This document shows, one piece after another, positions 38,528 to 47,515 of a DNA stretch of 64,000 nucleotides (position 1 is the first letter of the stretch; each line of letters opens with the position of its first letter). The DNA is taken from NCBI RefSeq assembly GCF_041080835.1, contig NZ_CP129683.1, forward strand, positions 62,001 to 126,000. Reading direction: 5' to 3'. Origin of the DNA: Bifidobacterium sp. WK012_4_13. GTDB lineage: Bacteria > Actinomycetota > Actinomycetes > Actinomycetales > Bifidobacteriaceae. A model generated the notes under the pieces. The model ran no database searches, was not told where the DNA came from, and saw only the letters and a program-made list of their open reading frames with translations. The position numbers were made by a program, and so were the translations under genes.

Positions 38528-41500
38528 ATGGAGAACATCAATGCCGTGCTTGGCTCAAAGAATCTGATTCGTGCAGGGTTGCAGCATCTGGAATCCGCCC
38601 GAACTGCCTTGGAACAGCTCTGCGGCGAAGGACTTGATGAGCGGTGCGTCTCCCACCTCCTTGAGAGCATCGCAGAGGTATGCGATCCCGATATGGCCTT
38701 GAGAAGCCTTCAAGACATCATTCGTTCATACCATCAGCGTGGCGCTCGTCTGCGCCAAAGCCTGCCTGAGGACTCACAGTTGTCGAATCTGATTGGGGTG
38801 CTTGGCGTGTCCAAGGCGATGGGCTTTCTGATGATGAGCCGACCGGATCTGGTCGAATCGGCGGGAAGAGACCCGCACGGGACGCTTGACTACGATGCGG
38901 CGCAACGTTGCTCTACGATGCTGGCTGCCTCAGGCTGTCGCATGGAGGCGGAAGATGGCAGCGAAGGGGAGCGGAACAACTGCGAACGGTATGGGAACGC
39001 CGCTGGTCTGGTCAATGCCGAGGAAGATTCGGTCGGCACGGATTCAACGGGCAGCACTGCGCCGTATCGGGCTGCGGCCCCATCCCTGCCGGATGCGGTG
39101 AACGGCCTACGCCGTGAATACTATCGCCAGCTTGCTGCCATCATGGCCTTCGACGCTCGCAGCCACAATCCGATCGACATTCAGCCGAAGGTCAGCACCA
39201 TGCTTTCGGCTCTTGCCGATGCTGCCCTCGAAGCGGCGCTTTCCATTGCCAAGCGCAACGTCGAGCATGGCGACGTCTGTCGATTCGCGATAATCGGCAT
39301 GGGCAAGCTGGGATCGAAAGAGCTGAACTATGTTTCGGACGTCGATCTGATATATGTCGTCGAACCTGCGGCTGAAGGCGTTGACAATCAGCGATTGATA
39401 CGCGTGGGCAGCAGGATCGCCACGATGCTTCAGAAAATCTGCCAGTCCGTCATTCCAGGCGTCACCGAACCAGCTCTCTGGCAGATCGACGGGGGACTGC
39501 GCCCAGAGGGGAAGGACGGTCCACTCGTTCGACGTCTGCAATCTCACCTGGGATATTACGAACAGTGGGCGGAAAGCTGGGAATTCCAAGCATTGCTGAA
39601 AGCTCGGCCGGTGGCTGGCGATGCGGAGCTCGGCAAGGCATACTATGGTTCGACACGTCCCTTCGTATGGAGTGCCTCGAAGCGGAGCAACTTCGTGTAT
39701 GACTGCCAGCGCATGCGCAAGCGAGTCGAATCGCTGATTCCAGACGCGTTGAAGGACCGTGAGATCAAGCTCGGCCGTGGAGGGTTGCGCGACGTCGAGT
39801 TCACGGTTCAGATGCTGCAGCTGGTCCACGGCAGGACCGACTCGAGTCTGAGAACCGCCTCGACGCTGGAATCGCTGCGGGCACTTGCCGATGGTGGATA
39901 TGTCTCTCGCAGACAGGCGACGCAGCTGTCGCAGGACTACCGCTTTGAGCGGGTTCTTGAACACCGTCAGCAGATGTGGGAGCTGAAGCGGACCCATCTC
40001 TTCCCGGATATGGGAAAGGGCAGCTATGGAGGCATGGAACGCGTGCGTGAGATAACGCGGGAGGAATTGGATGCGAATGTCGATCTTCGCAGACTCGCCC
40101 GCGCATTCAATATCCATCCCGATGAGTTGATGAACCGCTTCGATGCCACCCGGCGGGAAATTCGCAGACTGCATCAGGATATCTATTATCGTCCCATGCT
40201 GCCCATAAGCGCCCAGACGCAGACTGAAGACATCAGATTGAGCAGTCAGGCGGCGGAGGATCGATTTGCATCCATTGGCTTCGCCGATCCGCAATCGGCG
40301 ATGCGACATGTGGAATCGCTCACGACTGGTCTTTCAAGAGCCTCGAAAATCAACCGCATCCTGCTTCCCGCCGTGCTGGAATGGCTTGGTGAAGGGCAGA
40401 ATCCGGATATGGGCCTACTCGGTTGGAGAAGCATTGAGGAGCGCTTTGGCACGGGAAGCCAGTATCTGGGATTCCTTCGTGACTCGCCGTCCGCGGCGCA
40501 GCGCCTGTGTCACATCCTGTCGAATTCAAGATTTCTTGGAGAGGCCTTGCGAAAGTCTTCCGAATCCATCACCTGGCTTGGCAACGATCAGCAGTTGCAG
40601 CTTCGATCTGACGAAAGCCTGCGCACGCAGACTCGCTCGGCTGTCGAGCGCTTTGCCGACAGACCAGCGGAGTTCGCAAACTCCATACGTGCCATGCGAC
40701 GCCATGAGATAGAGCGCATCGGCCTCGGATGGATGAGCCATGTGCTGAACGACAACGAATGCCTTCAGGGCATGACAGACGTTTATGATGCGATCCTATC
40801 CGCCTCCTTGCGGTGGGCGATCGAAAGGCAGGCCGATCAGTCAGGGGTGGTGCAGAGCCCCGCGAAGCTCGTGATCGTAGCGATGGGACGATATGGCGGC
40901 AACGAGGTGAATTTCAGCTCGGATGCGGACATAATCGCCGTCTACGAGCCCAATGATGGCGTCGATCCACGTGAGGCGAATCTATTCGCGCTGCATGTGC
41001 TTGACGATATGCGCCTTGTGCTGTCCGGTGCCGTAAGCGTCGAGGAAAAGATCGATCTTGACATGGATCTGCGGCCCGAAGGCAAGAATGGGCCATTGGT
41101 CCGGTCATATGAATCGTGTCGCGAATACTATCATTCCTGGGCAAGCACATGGGAGTCACAGGCACTGCTCAGAGCGCGCGTGGCGGCGGGTGACACGGGC
41201 TTGGGAGACAGACTCATGAGCGAGGTCATCGATCCGATCCGATACCCCAGACAGACACTTCATGAGGAGCAGATCGCCGAAATACGCAGGCTCAAGGCGA
41301 GAATGGAGGCCGAACGCCTGCCTCGAGGAGTCAGAAGGGACAGACATATCAAACTGGGCAAGGGAGGTCTGTCCGACATCGAATGGACGGTGCAGCTGCA
41401 CCAATTGCAGCATGCGAACGAGATTTCGACCTTGCGGACCACATCGACCCTGCCTGCGCTTGAGGCCTTGCGCGATGCCGGTCTCATCAACGCCGAGGAC

Positions 41501-41737
41501 GCGGATAACCTTCGCGAGGCCTGGATGCTGTGCACGGCAGCGCGCAACGGCAACTATCTGTGGTCAGGCCGCGCCTCGCGCGCTGACATCCTGCCGGATG
41601 ACGGCTACTCCCTGGGCGGCATAGGAATATATCTCGGCTACGCCGCGCATCAGGGCCAGCGCTTCGAGAATGACATGCTCGGGAAGATGCGCCGGTGCAG
41701 GGAAATCACAGATCGGCTGTTCTATGGCATCATGTGA
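38528..41737 (+). CDS. glnE: Bifunctional glutamine synthetase adenylyltransferase/deadenylase
   Basis: GlnE attaches AMP to or removes it from glutamine synthetase in response to nitrogen status. The 1069-residue protein has two nucleotidyltransferase domains, each with the G-x-GS/GG and D-x-D pattern: GMGKLGSKELNYVSDVDLIYV (about 258) in the deadenylase half and AMGRYGGNEVNFSSDADIIAV in the adenylylase half. Each is followed by a DGGLRPEGKDGPL or DMDLRPEGKNGPL segment and a helical GlnD-like region. About 50 residues near 140-190 are a low-complexity insertion. It complements the nearby gltBD in ammonia assimilation. Confidence 0.96.
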   Translation: MENINAVLGSKNLIRAGLQHLESARTALEQLCGEGLDERCVSHLLESIAEVCDPDMALRSLQDIIRSYHQRGARLRQSLPEDSQLSNLIGVLGVSKAMGFLMMSRPDLVESAGRDPHGTLDYDAAQRCSTMLAASGCRMEAEDGSEGERNNCERYGNAAGLVNAEEDSVGTDSTGSTAPYRAAAPSLPDAVNGLRREYYRQLAAIMAFDARSHNPIDIQPKVSTMLSALADAALEAALSIAKRNVEHGDVCRFAIIGMGKLGSKELNYVSDVDLIYVVEPAAEGVDNQRLIRVGSRIATMLQKICQSVIPGVTEPALWQIDGGLRPEGKDGPLVRRLQSHLGYYEQWAESWEFQALLKARPVAGDAELGKAYYGSTRPFVWSASKRSNFVYDCQRMRKRVESLIPDALKDREIKLGRGGLRDVEFTVQMLQLVHGRTDSSLRTASTLESLRALADGGYVSRRQATQLSQDYRFERVLEHRQQMWELKRTHLFPDMGKGSYGGMERVREITREELDANVDLRRLARAFNIHPDELMNRFDATRREIRRLHQDIYYRPMLPISAQTQTEDIRLSSQAAEDRFASIGFADPQSAMRHVESLTTGLSRASKINRILLPAVLEWLGEGQNPDMGLLGWRSIEERFGTGSQYLGFLRDSPSAAQRLCHILSNSRFLGEALRKSSESITWLGNDQQLQLRSDESLRTQTRSAVERFADRPAEFANSIRAMRRHEIERIGLGWMSHVLNDNECLQGMTDVYDAILSASLRWAIERQADQSGVVQSPAKLVIVAMGRYGGNEVNFSSDADIIAVYEPNDGVDPREANLFALHVLDDMRLVLSGAVSVEEKIDLDMDLRPEGKNGPLVRSYESCREYYHSWASTWESQALLRARVAAGDTGLGDRLMSEVIDPIRYPRQTLHEEQIAEIRRLKARMEAERLPRGVRRDRHIKLGKGGLSDIEWTVQLHQLQHANEISTLRTTSTLPALEALRDAGLINAEDADNLREAWMLCTAARNGNYLWSGRASRADILPDDGYSLGGIGIYLGYAAHQGQRFENDMLGKMRRCREITDRLFYGIM

Positions 41738-41757
41738 CGTCTTCTGACTCCCAGAAT

Positions 41758-41875
41758 GCAAGTTTTTGGCACTTCCCACAGTATGCACGGGCTGAATCCC
41801 TGATATCTGGCTCAGATTCGCACGGCATTTCAGGCAATTCGTGAATCCATACCTTGACAAGTGCCAAAAACTTGC
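41758..41875. repeat. Inverted pair A of a near-palindromic 15-mer (glnE-pyrB gap)
   Basis: GCAAGTTTTTGGCACTT (41758-41774) and its exact reverse complement (41859-41875) flank 84 bases. Each arm is itself a partial palindrome, AAGT-N7-ACTT. The arm centres are 99 bases apart. A second pair with the same core lies after pyrE. Confidence 0.7.
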
Positions 41876-41951
41876 AAACTCGCTTGAAATGGTGGGGATC
41901 ATGCTGCCTTGGAGCTCACCCGTGCTGAGATGCCACCAAAACATGCCTTTG

Positions 41952-41980
41952 TTGCGTTGTTAACAAAACTTGCCTATTGT
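41952..41980 (+). promoter_or_regulatory. Candidate pyr operon promoter with internal palindrome
   Basis: TTGCGT (41952-41957) and TATTGT (41975-41980) are 17 bases apart. The spacer contains the perfect palindrome TTGTTAACAA (41957-41966), a possible operator. The 5' leader to the TTG start would be about 42 bases, too short for a PyrR-type attenuator. Confidence 0.45.
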
Positions 41981-42028
41981 TGACTAGGTCACGTCAATGT
42001 GGCCACCTTATCGCAGAAAGGTGAGCCG

Positions 42029-43099
42029 TTGCCCGACAATAACAATTCGGATTTCCCAGCAGAAACTTCATCTGCCCGTGCTGAATCCACATCACAGTCG
42101 GTTACGCAAGCTGGTATTTCGGGGAATACCTCCACACTAGTAGGTCACAGCGTCGTCACACTGGATGATCTTTCAGTTCAACAAATCAGTGAGCTGCTTC
42201 GCAAGGCCGAATACATCGATTCGCATCGGAAGCAGGTGATGCACGCCTGTGACGGAAGGATTCTCGCCACGCTGTTCTATGAGCCGAGCACCAGAACCCG
42301 TCTGAGCTTCGAAACCGCGATGCTTCGTCTCGGAGGGAGCGTCATCGGCTTCGCAGGGGCGCAGCTGTCGAGCGTCTCCAAGGGCGAATCCATATCCGAT
42401 ACCTTGAAGACCGTCAGCAACTACGCCGATGTCGTCTCGATTCGTCATCCAAAGGAGGGCGCCGCGCTGGTGGCCTCGCGTGCCGCGAACGTTCCGGTCA
42501 TCAATGCAGGCGATGGCGGGCACATGCATCCGACCCAGACGCTGGCAGACCTCGCCACGCTGACCTCGCGGTTCGGCAGAGTCACGGATCTTACCGTCGG
42601 ACTGTGCGGTGACCTGACATTCGGACGAACCGTGCATTCGTTGATTTCCACGCTCTGCCGATTCGGCAACGTCCGTTTCGTGCTCATCAGCCCGGAGGAG
42701 TTGAAGACGCCGCAGTATGTGTTGGATCGCATCAACGACACGCCCAGCTGCTCCTATGTGCAGACACGCGATCTGGCAGGCGTCATAGGCGATTTGGACG
42801 TGCTGTACATGACCCGCGTGCAGAAGGAGCGCTTTTTCAACGAAGACGACTATCTCCGTCTGCGCGATACATACATCCTGGATGAGGGAAAGCTGAGATT
42901 CGCCAAGCCAGACATGGCAGTGCTTCACCCGTTGCCCAGGGTCAACGAGATTGCGGTCGAGGTTGACGACGATCCGCGCGCCGCATATTTCGAACAGGTC
43001 AAGAATGGCATGCTCATGCGGATGGCACTCGAAAGCTCCGTCCTGGGAGATGAGCTTCCAGGCTATGATGCCTGGGCAGGGAAGGAGGTGGCCGCCTGA
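42029..43099 (+). CDS. pyrB: Aspartate carbamoyltransferase catalytic chain
   Basis: PyrB joins carbamoyl phosphate and aspartate, the first committed pyrimidine step. The protein has the carbamoyl-phosphate loop FYEPSTRTRLSFE, HPKEGAA, GDGGHMHPTQTLADL, GLCGDLTFGRTVHSL and the C-terminal HPLPRVNEIA. I start at TTG 42029 because AGAAAGGTG lies just upstream; GTG at 41999 adds ten residues. Either way there is a 45-55 residue Ser/Thr-rich N-terminal extension before the core (VVTLDDLS). It overlaps pyrI by one base. Confidence 0.95.
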   Translation: MPDNNNSDFPAETSSARAESTSQSVTQAGISGNTSTLVGHSVVTLDDLSVQQISELLRKAEYIDSHRKQVMHACDGRILATLFYEPSTRTRLSFETAMLRLGGSVIGFAGAQLSSVSKGESISDTLKTVSNYADVVSIRHPKEGAALVASRAANVPVINAGDGGHMHPTQTLADLATLTSRFGRVTDLTVGLCGDLTFGRTVHSLISTLCRFGNVRFVLISPEELKTPQYVLDRINDTPSCSYVQTRDLAGVIGDLDVLYMTRVQKERFFNEDDYLRLRDTYILDEGKLRFAKPDMAVLHPLPRVNEIAVEVDDDPRAAYFEQVKNGMLMRMALESSVLGDELPGYDAWAGKEVAA

Positions 43100-43518
43100 T
43101 GGAAGTCACCAGCGTCACCAACGGAATCATCATCGATCATGTTCCGGCAGGAACGGCACTGAAGGTGCTGCAGTTCCTCCACATCGATCCCGCAAAGGCC
43201 AAGCTTGCGCTCATCATGAATGCGAGCAGCAGACGCTATGGCAGCAAGGACATCATCAAGATCGAGGACGAGACCGGCGTCGACCTGAATGTGCTGGGCC
43301 TCATCGCTCGCCAGGCGACGGTGGACATCGTCAAGGGTGGCAGGATCATCGACAAGCAGAGGCCAAGCCTTCCCGAACATGTCGTCAACGTCATCAACTG
43401 TGCGAATCCAAGATGCGTCACCACCACGGAGCATGGCATCGATCAGATGTTCCATCTGATGCACACCGAACGTCAGGAATACCGTTGCGATTATTGCGAC
43501 GAGGAGGCAAAGATCTGA
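43099..43518 (+). CDS. pyrI: Aspartate carbamoyltransferase regulatory chain
   Basis: PyrI binds CTP and ATP and controls PyrB in the large ATCase complex. The 139-residue protein has the N-terminal allosteric domain (GIIIDHVPAGTALKVL, VLGLIARQATVDIVKGG) and a C-terminal zinc domain with CANPRC and CDYC, the four expected cysteines. PyrI is best known from enteric bacteria and archaea. In the operon it overlaps pyrB (TGATG) and pyrC (TGATG). Confidence 0.95.
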   Translation: MEVTSVTNGIIIDHVPAGTALKVLQFLHIDPAKAKLALIMNASSRRYGSKDIIKIEDETGVDLNVLGLIARQATVDIVKGGRIIDKQRPSLPEHVVNVINCANPRCVTTTEHGIDQMFHLMHTERQEYRCDYCDEEAKI

Positions 43519-45242
43519 TGGCTGCCGCATCAATGCAGCCGCCGGATGCCTCTCGACATGCTGCCCGTGGTCTGTTCCGCGTCGTTTTCCATGGACTCCG
43601 CGTCTGGAATAGCGGTGAAATCATTGATGTGGCATTGCCACCGGCGGCATTGAACGATGCCATCGATGACGGGGGACTGTTCTCCAATCTGCAGACCCCC
43701 GCGACCCAGGGCGGCGGATCGGCAAGGACGGCCCTTTCGCAGCAGCCGGTCCTTCCGAATGGTTCAGTCTGCGAACGAAGCATTCACATCGACGCAGATG
43801 GGCTCACGATTGCGCCTGGACTGTGCGATCCGCACGTTCATTTCCGCGATCCAGGTCAGCGTGACAAGGAGGACATGCTTTCGGGCTGCCGCGCCGCTGC
43901 GGCAGGCGGGTTCACCACCGTCCTGCTGATGCCGAACACAGCTCCAGCCATGGACGGAAGACATGTCGATGTCGCCTCGGCAGGATCGGACGATGCAGAT
44001 GGCATACAAGACATGCGCGAGTCAGGCCATGATTCGGTGATCGATTATCTTCAGCATTACGCGCAGTCGCATGGTGTCGTTCTGCCTGCAAAGTTCCTGC
44101 TCAGTGTGTGCGCAAGCGTCGGAAGGTCTGGGCTCAAGGCAAGCGATCCTCAGGACTGGATGCGATATCTGCGCTCTGAGATCGCCCTGGACCCGTCGGA
44201 TGCGGCGATGGCCGAACATCCGCTGGTTGCGATAAGCGATGACGGTTCCGCGGTGACCTCACGGACCTTGGCCGAGGTCGGCGCCAATGCCAGGCGCTTC
44301 TCGCTGCCGATACTCGATCATTGCGAGCACCACGAGACGGGCGTGATGAATGATGGCGTGACTTCGAGGCATCTCGGTCTGCCAGGCATCCCCGCTGCCA
44401 CGGAGCTTGCCATAGTCGCCCGGGACATCGAGTTCGCACGGCAGACCGGCACGCACATGCACTTGCAGCATGTGAGCACCGCGCTTGCCTTCGACGCCAT
44501 ACGCAAGGCCAAGGGCGAAGGGCTGCCGGTCACATGTGAGACGGCACCGCATTATCTGGCCCTTTGTGACGAGGATGTGCAGCGTTTCCAGACCTTGGCG
44601 AAGATGAATCCGCCGTTGCGAAGCGCCGCCGACCGCGATGCCACGATTGCTGCCGTGGCCGACGGGACGGTGGACATGCTTGCCACCGACCATGCGCCAC
44701 ACACCATGCACGAGAAGATGCAGGGCATGGTGAAGTCGCCCAATGGCATCATCGGCTTGGAGACTGCCTATGGCGTATGCCATCGGGTTCTGGTCGATAG
44801 CGGAGCGATCGACGACGAGCGGCTTATCGAGCTGATGTCGGTTGCCCCTGCGAGGCTGATGGGCTTCGAAGCCCCTGACATTCCTCGGCTGCTGGACACG
44901 CAGGCCGCAACGGCAGAGGACTCCGACAACGTCGAGGCCGAATCCCAAGGCAATGGTTCGGACAGAGGAGCCCCTGAACGCCGAATCCTGGATCTGAGCG
45001 GGTTGAATCGCAGCGCAGTGAATTCCAGCGCCTTTGATTACACGATTCTTGACACACGTGGCACATGGACGGTCAAGTCGGCGAACTTCCATTCGAAGGC
45101 GCGCAATACGCCATTCGAGGGCATGAAGGTTTCCGGCAGGGCACAGGCGACGATCCTCGATGGGCGGATCGCCTTCAGCCGGATCCCTGCGTCGCGGCTG
45201 ACTGAAGTTTCGCGGCTGACCGGTGAAGACAAGCTTCGGTGA
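43518..45242 (+). CDS. pyrC: Dihydroorotase (class I), enlarged
   Basis: Dihydroorotase closes carbamoyl-aspartate to dihydroorotate at a zinc centre. The metal motif DPHVHFRDPG is present, with KEDMLSGCRAAAAGGFTTVLLMPN, MHLQHVSTA, CETAPHYLAL, KMNPPLR and ATDHAPHTMHEK. At 574 residues it is well above the usual 420-450, owing to low-complexity insertions near residues 45-80, 145-165 and 450-490. The ATG overlaps the pyrI stop, so the longer open frame from 42951 is rejected. Confidence 0.93.
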   Translation: MAAASMQPPDASRHAARGLFRVVFHGLRVWNSGEIIDVALPPAALNDAIDDGGLFSNLQTPATQGGGSARTALSQQPVLPNGSVCERSIHIDADGLTIAPGLCDPHVHFRDPGQRDKEDMLSGCRAAAAGGFTTVLLMPNTAPAMDGRHVDVASAGSDDADGIQDMRESGHDSVIDYLQHYAQSHGVVLPAKFLLSVCASVGRSGLKASDPQDWMRYLRSEIALDPSDAAMAEHPLVAISDDGSAVTSRTLAEVGANARRFSLPILDHCEHHETGVMNDGVTSRHLGLPGIPAATELAIVARDIEFARQTGTHMHLQHVSTALAFDAIRKAKGEGLPVTCETAPHYLALCDEDVQRFQTLAKMNPPLRSAADRDATIAAVADGTVDMLATDHAPHTMHEKMQGMVKSPNGIIGLETAYGVCHRVLVDSGAIDDERLIELMSVAPARLMGFEAPDIPRLLDTQAATAEDSDNVEAESQGNGSDRGAPERRILDLSGLNRSAVNSSAFDYTILDTRGTWTVKSANFHSKARNTPFEGMKVSGRAQATILDGRIAFSRIPASRLTEVSRLTGEDKLR

Positions 45243-45258
45243 TGCTGACCTCCATGCC

Positions 45259-45299
45259 GGCGGCGACCTTGGTGATGAGTTTGGCGGCGACCTTGGTGA
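45259..45299 (+). repeat. 24-bp direct repeat after pyrC
   Basis: GGCGGCGACCTTGGTGA occurs at 45259-45275 and 45283-45299, with a 24-base period. In one reading frame (45223-45462) it would encode the octapeptides GGDLGDEF and GGDLGDDF. Confidence 0.6.
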
Positions 45300-45397
45300 C
45301 GACTTCGATGACGCTGAACGGACCGAGATGGCTCGTCGCTCGTCCTTAGGAGCCATTCGACAAGGGCAAGGCAAGAACAGGGCCAAGGCAAGGAAAA

Positions 45398-45435
45398 ACA
45401 GAGCAAGACAAGACAGAGCAAGACAAGACAGAGGG
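45398..45435 (+). repeat. 15-bp tandem repeat in front of pyrF
   Basis: ACAGAGCAAGACAAG is repeated at 45398-45412 and 45413-45427, with a third partial unit from 45428. The preceding 40 bases are a degenerate CAAGG-rich run. The array ends about 15 bases before the pyrF start. Confidence 0.7.
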
Positions 45436-45449
45436 CATGGAAAGGGATT

Positions 45450-46523
45450 ATGGACAAACTAGTCGAAGCCATACGGAATTTCGATAACCCGAGCGTCGTG
45501 GGCCTGGACCCCACGGTCTCCCTGCTTCCACCGCAGCTGCTGGAGGGCATGGAAGCAGGGATCGGAGACTTTGATACGGTGAAGGGCCAGGAGCTGTGGG
45601 TCGCCGCACTGAATCAGCGATTCATGGACTTCAACGCCAGCATCATCGACGCAGTGAAGGATATCGTTCCTGCCGTAAAGGTTCAGATTGCGATGTACGA
45701 GGCCTTGGGGCCTGCGGGCGTGCTCACCTTCGCGCAGACATGTCGGATGGCGCATGATGCTGGCCTCCATGTGATCGGCGATATCAAGCGCGGAGATATC
45801 GGTTCGACGGCGGCCGCATACGCGTCTCATCTTTCGGGCATCGCTCGTCCGAAAGATGAGACGGCACAGCCTTCACGCGAAGCCGCCAGCGCTGGTGCCA
45901 ATGCGGCTGCAACGGATGCCGCGGCGGTCCACGCTTCGCATTCAGACCGGGAAATCGGATCATTCCCTTGGTTCGAGGATTCTGTGACGGTCAACCCATA
46001 TCTCGGTTCGGATGGCATAGTCCCATTCGTCGATGCCGCCGATGAGGCCGACAAGGACATCTTTGTGCTTGTACGCACATCGAATCCGTCAAGCGACGAA
46101 TTCCAGGAATTGATGACCGAGAACGGGGAGCGACTCTACGAACATGTTGCCGACCGGGTGGAGCAATGGGGCGCCGAATCCCTTGGGACGCATGGTTTCT
46201 CGCGTGTCGGGGCAGTCGTCGGTGCGACGCATCCGCAAGTCGGTGCGGCGCTTCGAGCCCGGATGCCGCATACGATGTTCCTTATCCCAGGCTATGGCGC
46301 GCAGGGGGGGACAGCGTCTGACGTGGCCGCTATGTTTGATATTCATGGTGAGGGTGCGATTGTGAACTCTTCGCGGGGCATCATCGGTGCCTGGCGCAAG
46401 GATCCGGCTTGCAAGGGCCCGCTTTCCATCGAAGATTCCCTGCATCTTGTGGGGATGAACGCTCGCCGGGCGGCGCTCGACATGCGAGCGAAGCTGAACA
46501 CAGCATTGAACGAAAGGCCCTGA
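45450..46523 (+). CDS. pyrF: Orotidine 5'-phosphate decarboxylase (type 2)
   Basis: PyrF decarboxylates OMP to UMP. The 357-residue protein belongs to the longer actinobacterial type: NPSVVGLDPTV, AVKVQIAMYEALG, the catalytic DIKRGDIGSTAAAYA, VNPYLGSDGI and FLIPGYGAQGGT. A roughly 40-residue Ala/Ser-rich insertion follows the catalytic motif (about 132-170). GAAAGGGAT precedes the ATG. It overlaps pyrK by one base. Confidence 0.95.
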   Translation: MDKLVEAIRNFDNPSVVGLDPTVSLLPPQLLEGMEAGIGDFDTVKGQELWVAALNQRFMDFNASIIDAVKDIVPAVKVQIAMYEALGPAGVLTFAQTCRMAHDAGLHVIGDIKRGDIGSTAAAYASHLSGIARPKDETAQPSREAASAGANAAATDAAAVHASHSDREIGSFPWFEDSVTVNPYLGSDGIVPFVDAADEADKDIFVLVRTSNPSSDEFQELMTENGERLYEHVADRVEQWGAESLGTHGFSRVGAVVGATHPQVGAALRARMPHTMFLIPGYGAQGGTASDVAAMFDIHGEGAIVNSSRGIIGAWRKDPACKGPLSIEDSLHLVGMNARRAALDMRAKLNTALNERP

Positions 46524-47515
46524 TGCCGAACCAATTCATCCCGACGCGGATCAAGGCTTCGAACGAGGATTCCTCAGCTGAGAGATATGGGCACATGAGT
46601 CCGAATCATGAGAATTGTCCACATAATGAGATTTCTGGACTTTCGGTGTCTGCACGGGATGCAAGCTGCAGTGAAGCCTCTCGGCAGGGCGGTCTTGCCC
46701 ACGGCGGTGGGAGCTCAGACGTCGTGATCGACGGTGCCAGCTATCTTCCGTCAAGGCATACGGTTCCGATAGTCAGCGTCGACATGCTTGACGAGGGCGT
46801 GGTGCAGCTTGTCATCCGAGACCGATACATCGCCGAACACGCGCAGCCTGCACAGTTTGCGAACCTCTATACGCATGACGGGCTTCGACTCATGCCGCGA
46901 CCATTCGGCATATGCGAGATTCACGGCGACGAGGTGAGCTTCGTGTTTGCTATTGTCGGAGCAGGAACCGCACAGTTCTCGCGCCTGAAGGCAGGGGATC
47001 GGATCGATGTGCTGGGGCCTTTGGGCACAAGCTTTGACCTGGATGCCTCAGCCCGCTATCTGCTCGTCGGTGGAGGTCTTGGCGTACCCCCGCTGATTCA
47101 GGCAGCGCAGGAACTCCATCGCGAGGGCCGCACAGAGCAGGTCACGGCGATCTTTGGATATCGGAGGAATCATTTCGCCGATGCGATCGTCGGCCGATAC
47201 ACCGAGGATGTGCGCAGCATCGATGAGACGGAAGGCAATGTGATTACCGTGCTCGACAGGATGGAAGATGAACTGGCGCAGGGTTCGGATCGAATCGTCA
47301 TACTTTCCTGCGGTCCTACGCCGATGATGAAGGCCATCGCAGGTTGGGCATCAAGACGCTCGATCCCCACGCAGTTCAACCTGGAGGAGCGCATGGGCTG
47401 CGGATACGGAACCTGTGTGGTGTGCGTCGTGGACACGATTCACGGCCGCAAGAAAGTCTGCCTCGATGGACCCGTGTTCACCGCACAGGAACTGGGATGG
47501 GAGGACGAAAAATGA
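46523..47515 (+). CDS. pyrK: Dihydroorotate dehydrogenase electron-transfer subunit
   Basis: PyrK carries FAD and a 2Fe-2S cluster and passes electrons from dihydroorotate, via PyrD, to NAD. The 330-residue protein has an FAD domain (RLMPRPFGICEI), LVGGGLGVPPLIQAA, a nucleotide-binding CGPTPMMKA, and the cluster cysteines in CGYGTCVVC followed by KVCLDG. About 70 N-terminal residues before VPIVSVDML are an unstructured extension. It overlaps pyrF (TGATG) and pyrD (ATGA). Confidence 0.94.
   Translation: MPNQFIPTRIKASNEDSSAERYGHMSPNHENCPHNEISGLSVSARDASCSEASRQGGLAHGGGSSDVVIDGASYLPSRHTVPIVSVDMLDEGVVQLVIRDRYIAEHAQPAQFANLYTHDGLRLMPRPFGICEIHGDEVSFVFAIVGAGTAQFSRLKAGDRIDVLGPLGTSFDLDASARYLLVGGGLGVPPLIQAAQELHREGRTEQVTAIFGYRRNHFADAIVGRYTEDVRSIDETEGNVITVLDRMEDELAQGSDRIVILSCGPTPMMKAIAGWASRRSIPTQFNLEERMGCGYGTCVVCVVDTIHGRKKVCLDGPVFTAQELGWEDEK

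Noticed and set aside
39107..40309. 400-codon minus-strand open frame
   Set aside because: It is a shadow of glnE, which has all its catalytic motifs in the plus frame.
41738..42028. Insertion sequence remnant bounded by the inverted repeat
   Set aside because: There is no transposase frame, the interior is only 84 bases, and I see no target-site duplication next to the arms.
41738..42028. PyrR-type attenuator or T-box leader
   Set aside because: The leader after the likely promoter is about 42 bases with no terminator/antiterminator pair or T-box consensus.
42951..43517. N-terminal extension of the pyrC frame
   Set aside because: It runs through pyrI and the pyrB end in another frame. The real start overlaps the pyrI stop (TGATG) and matches the protein family.
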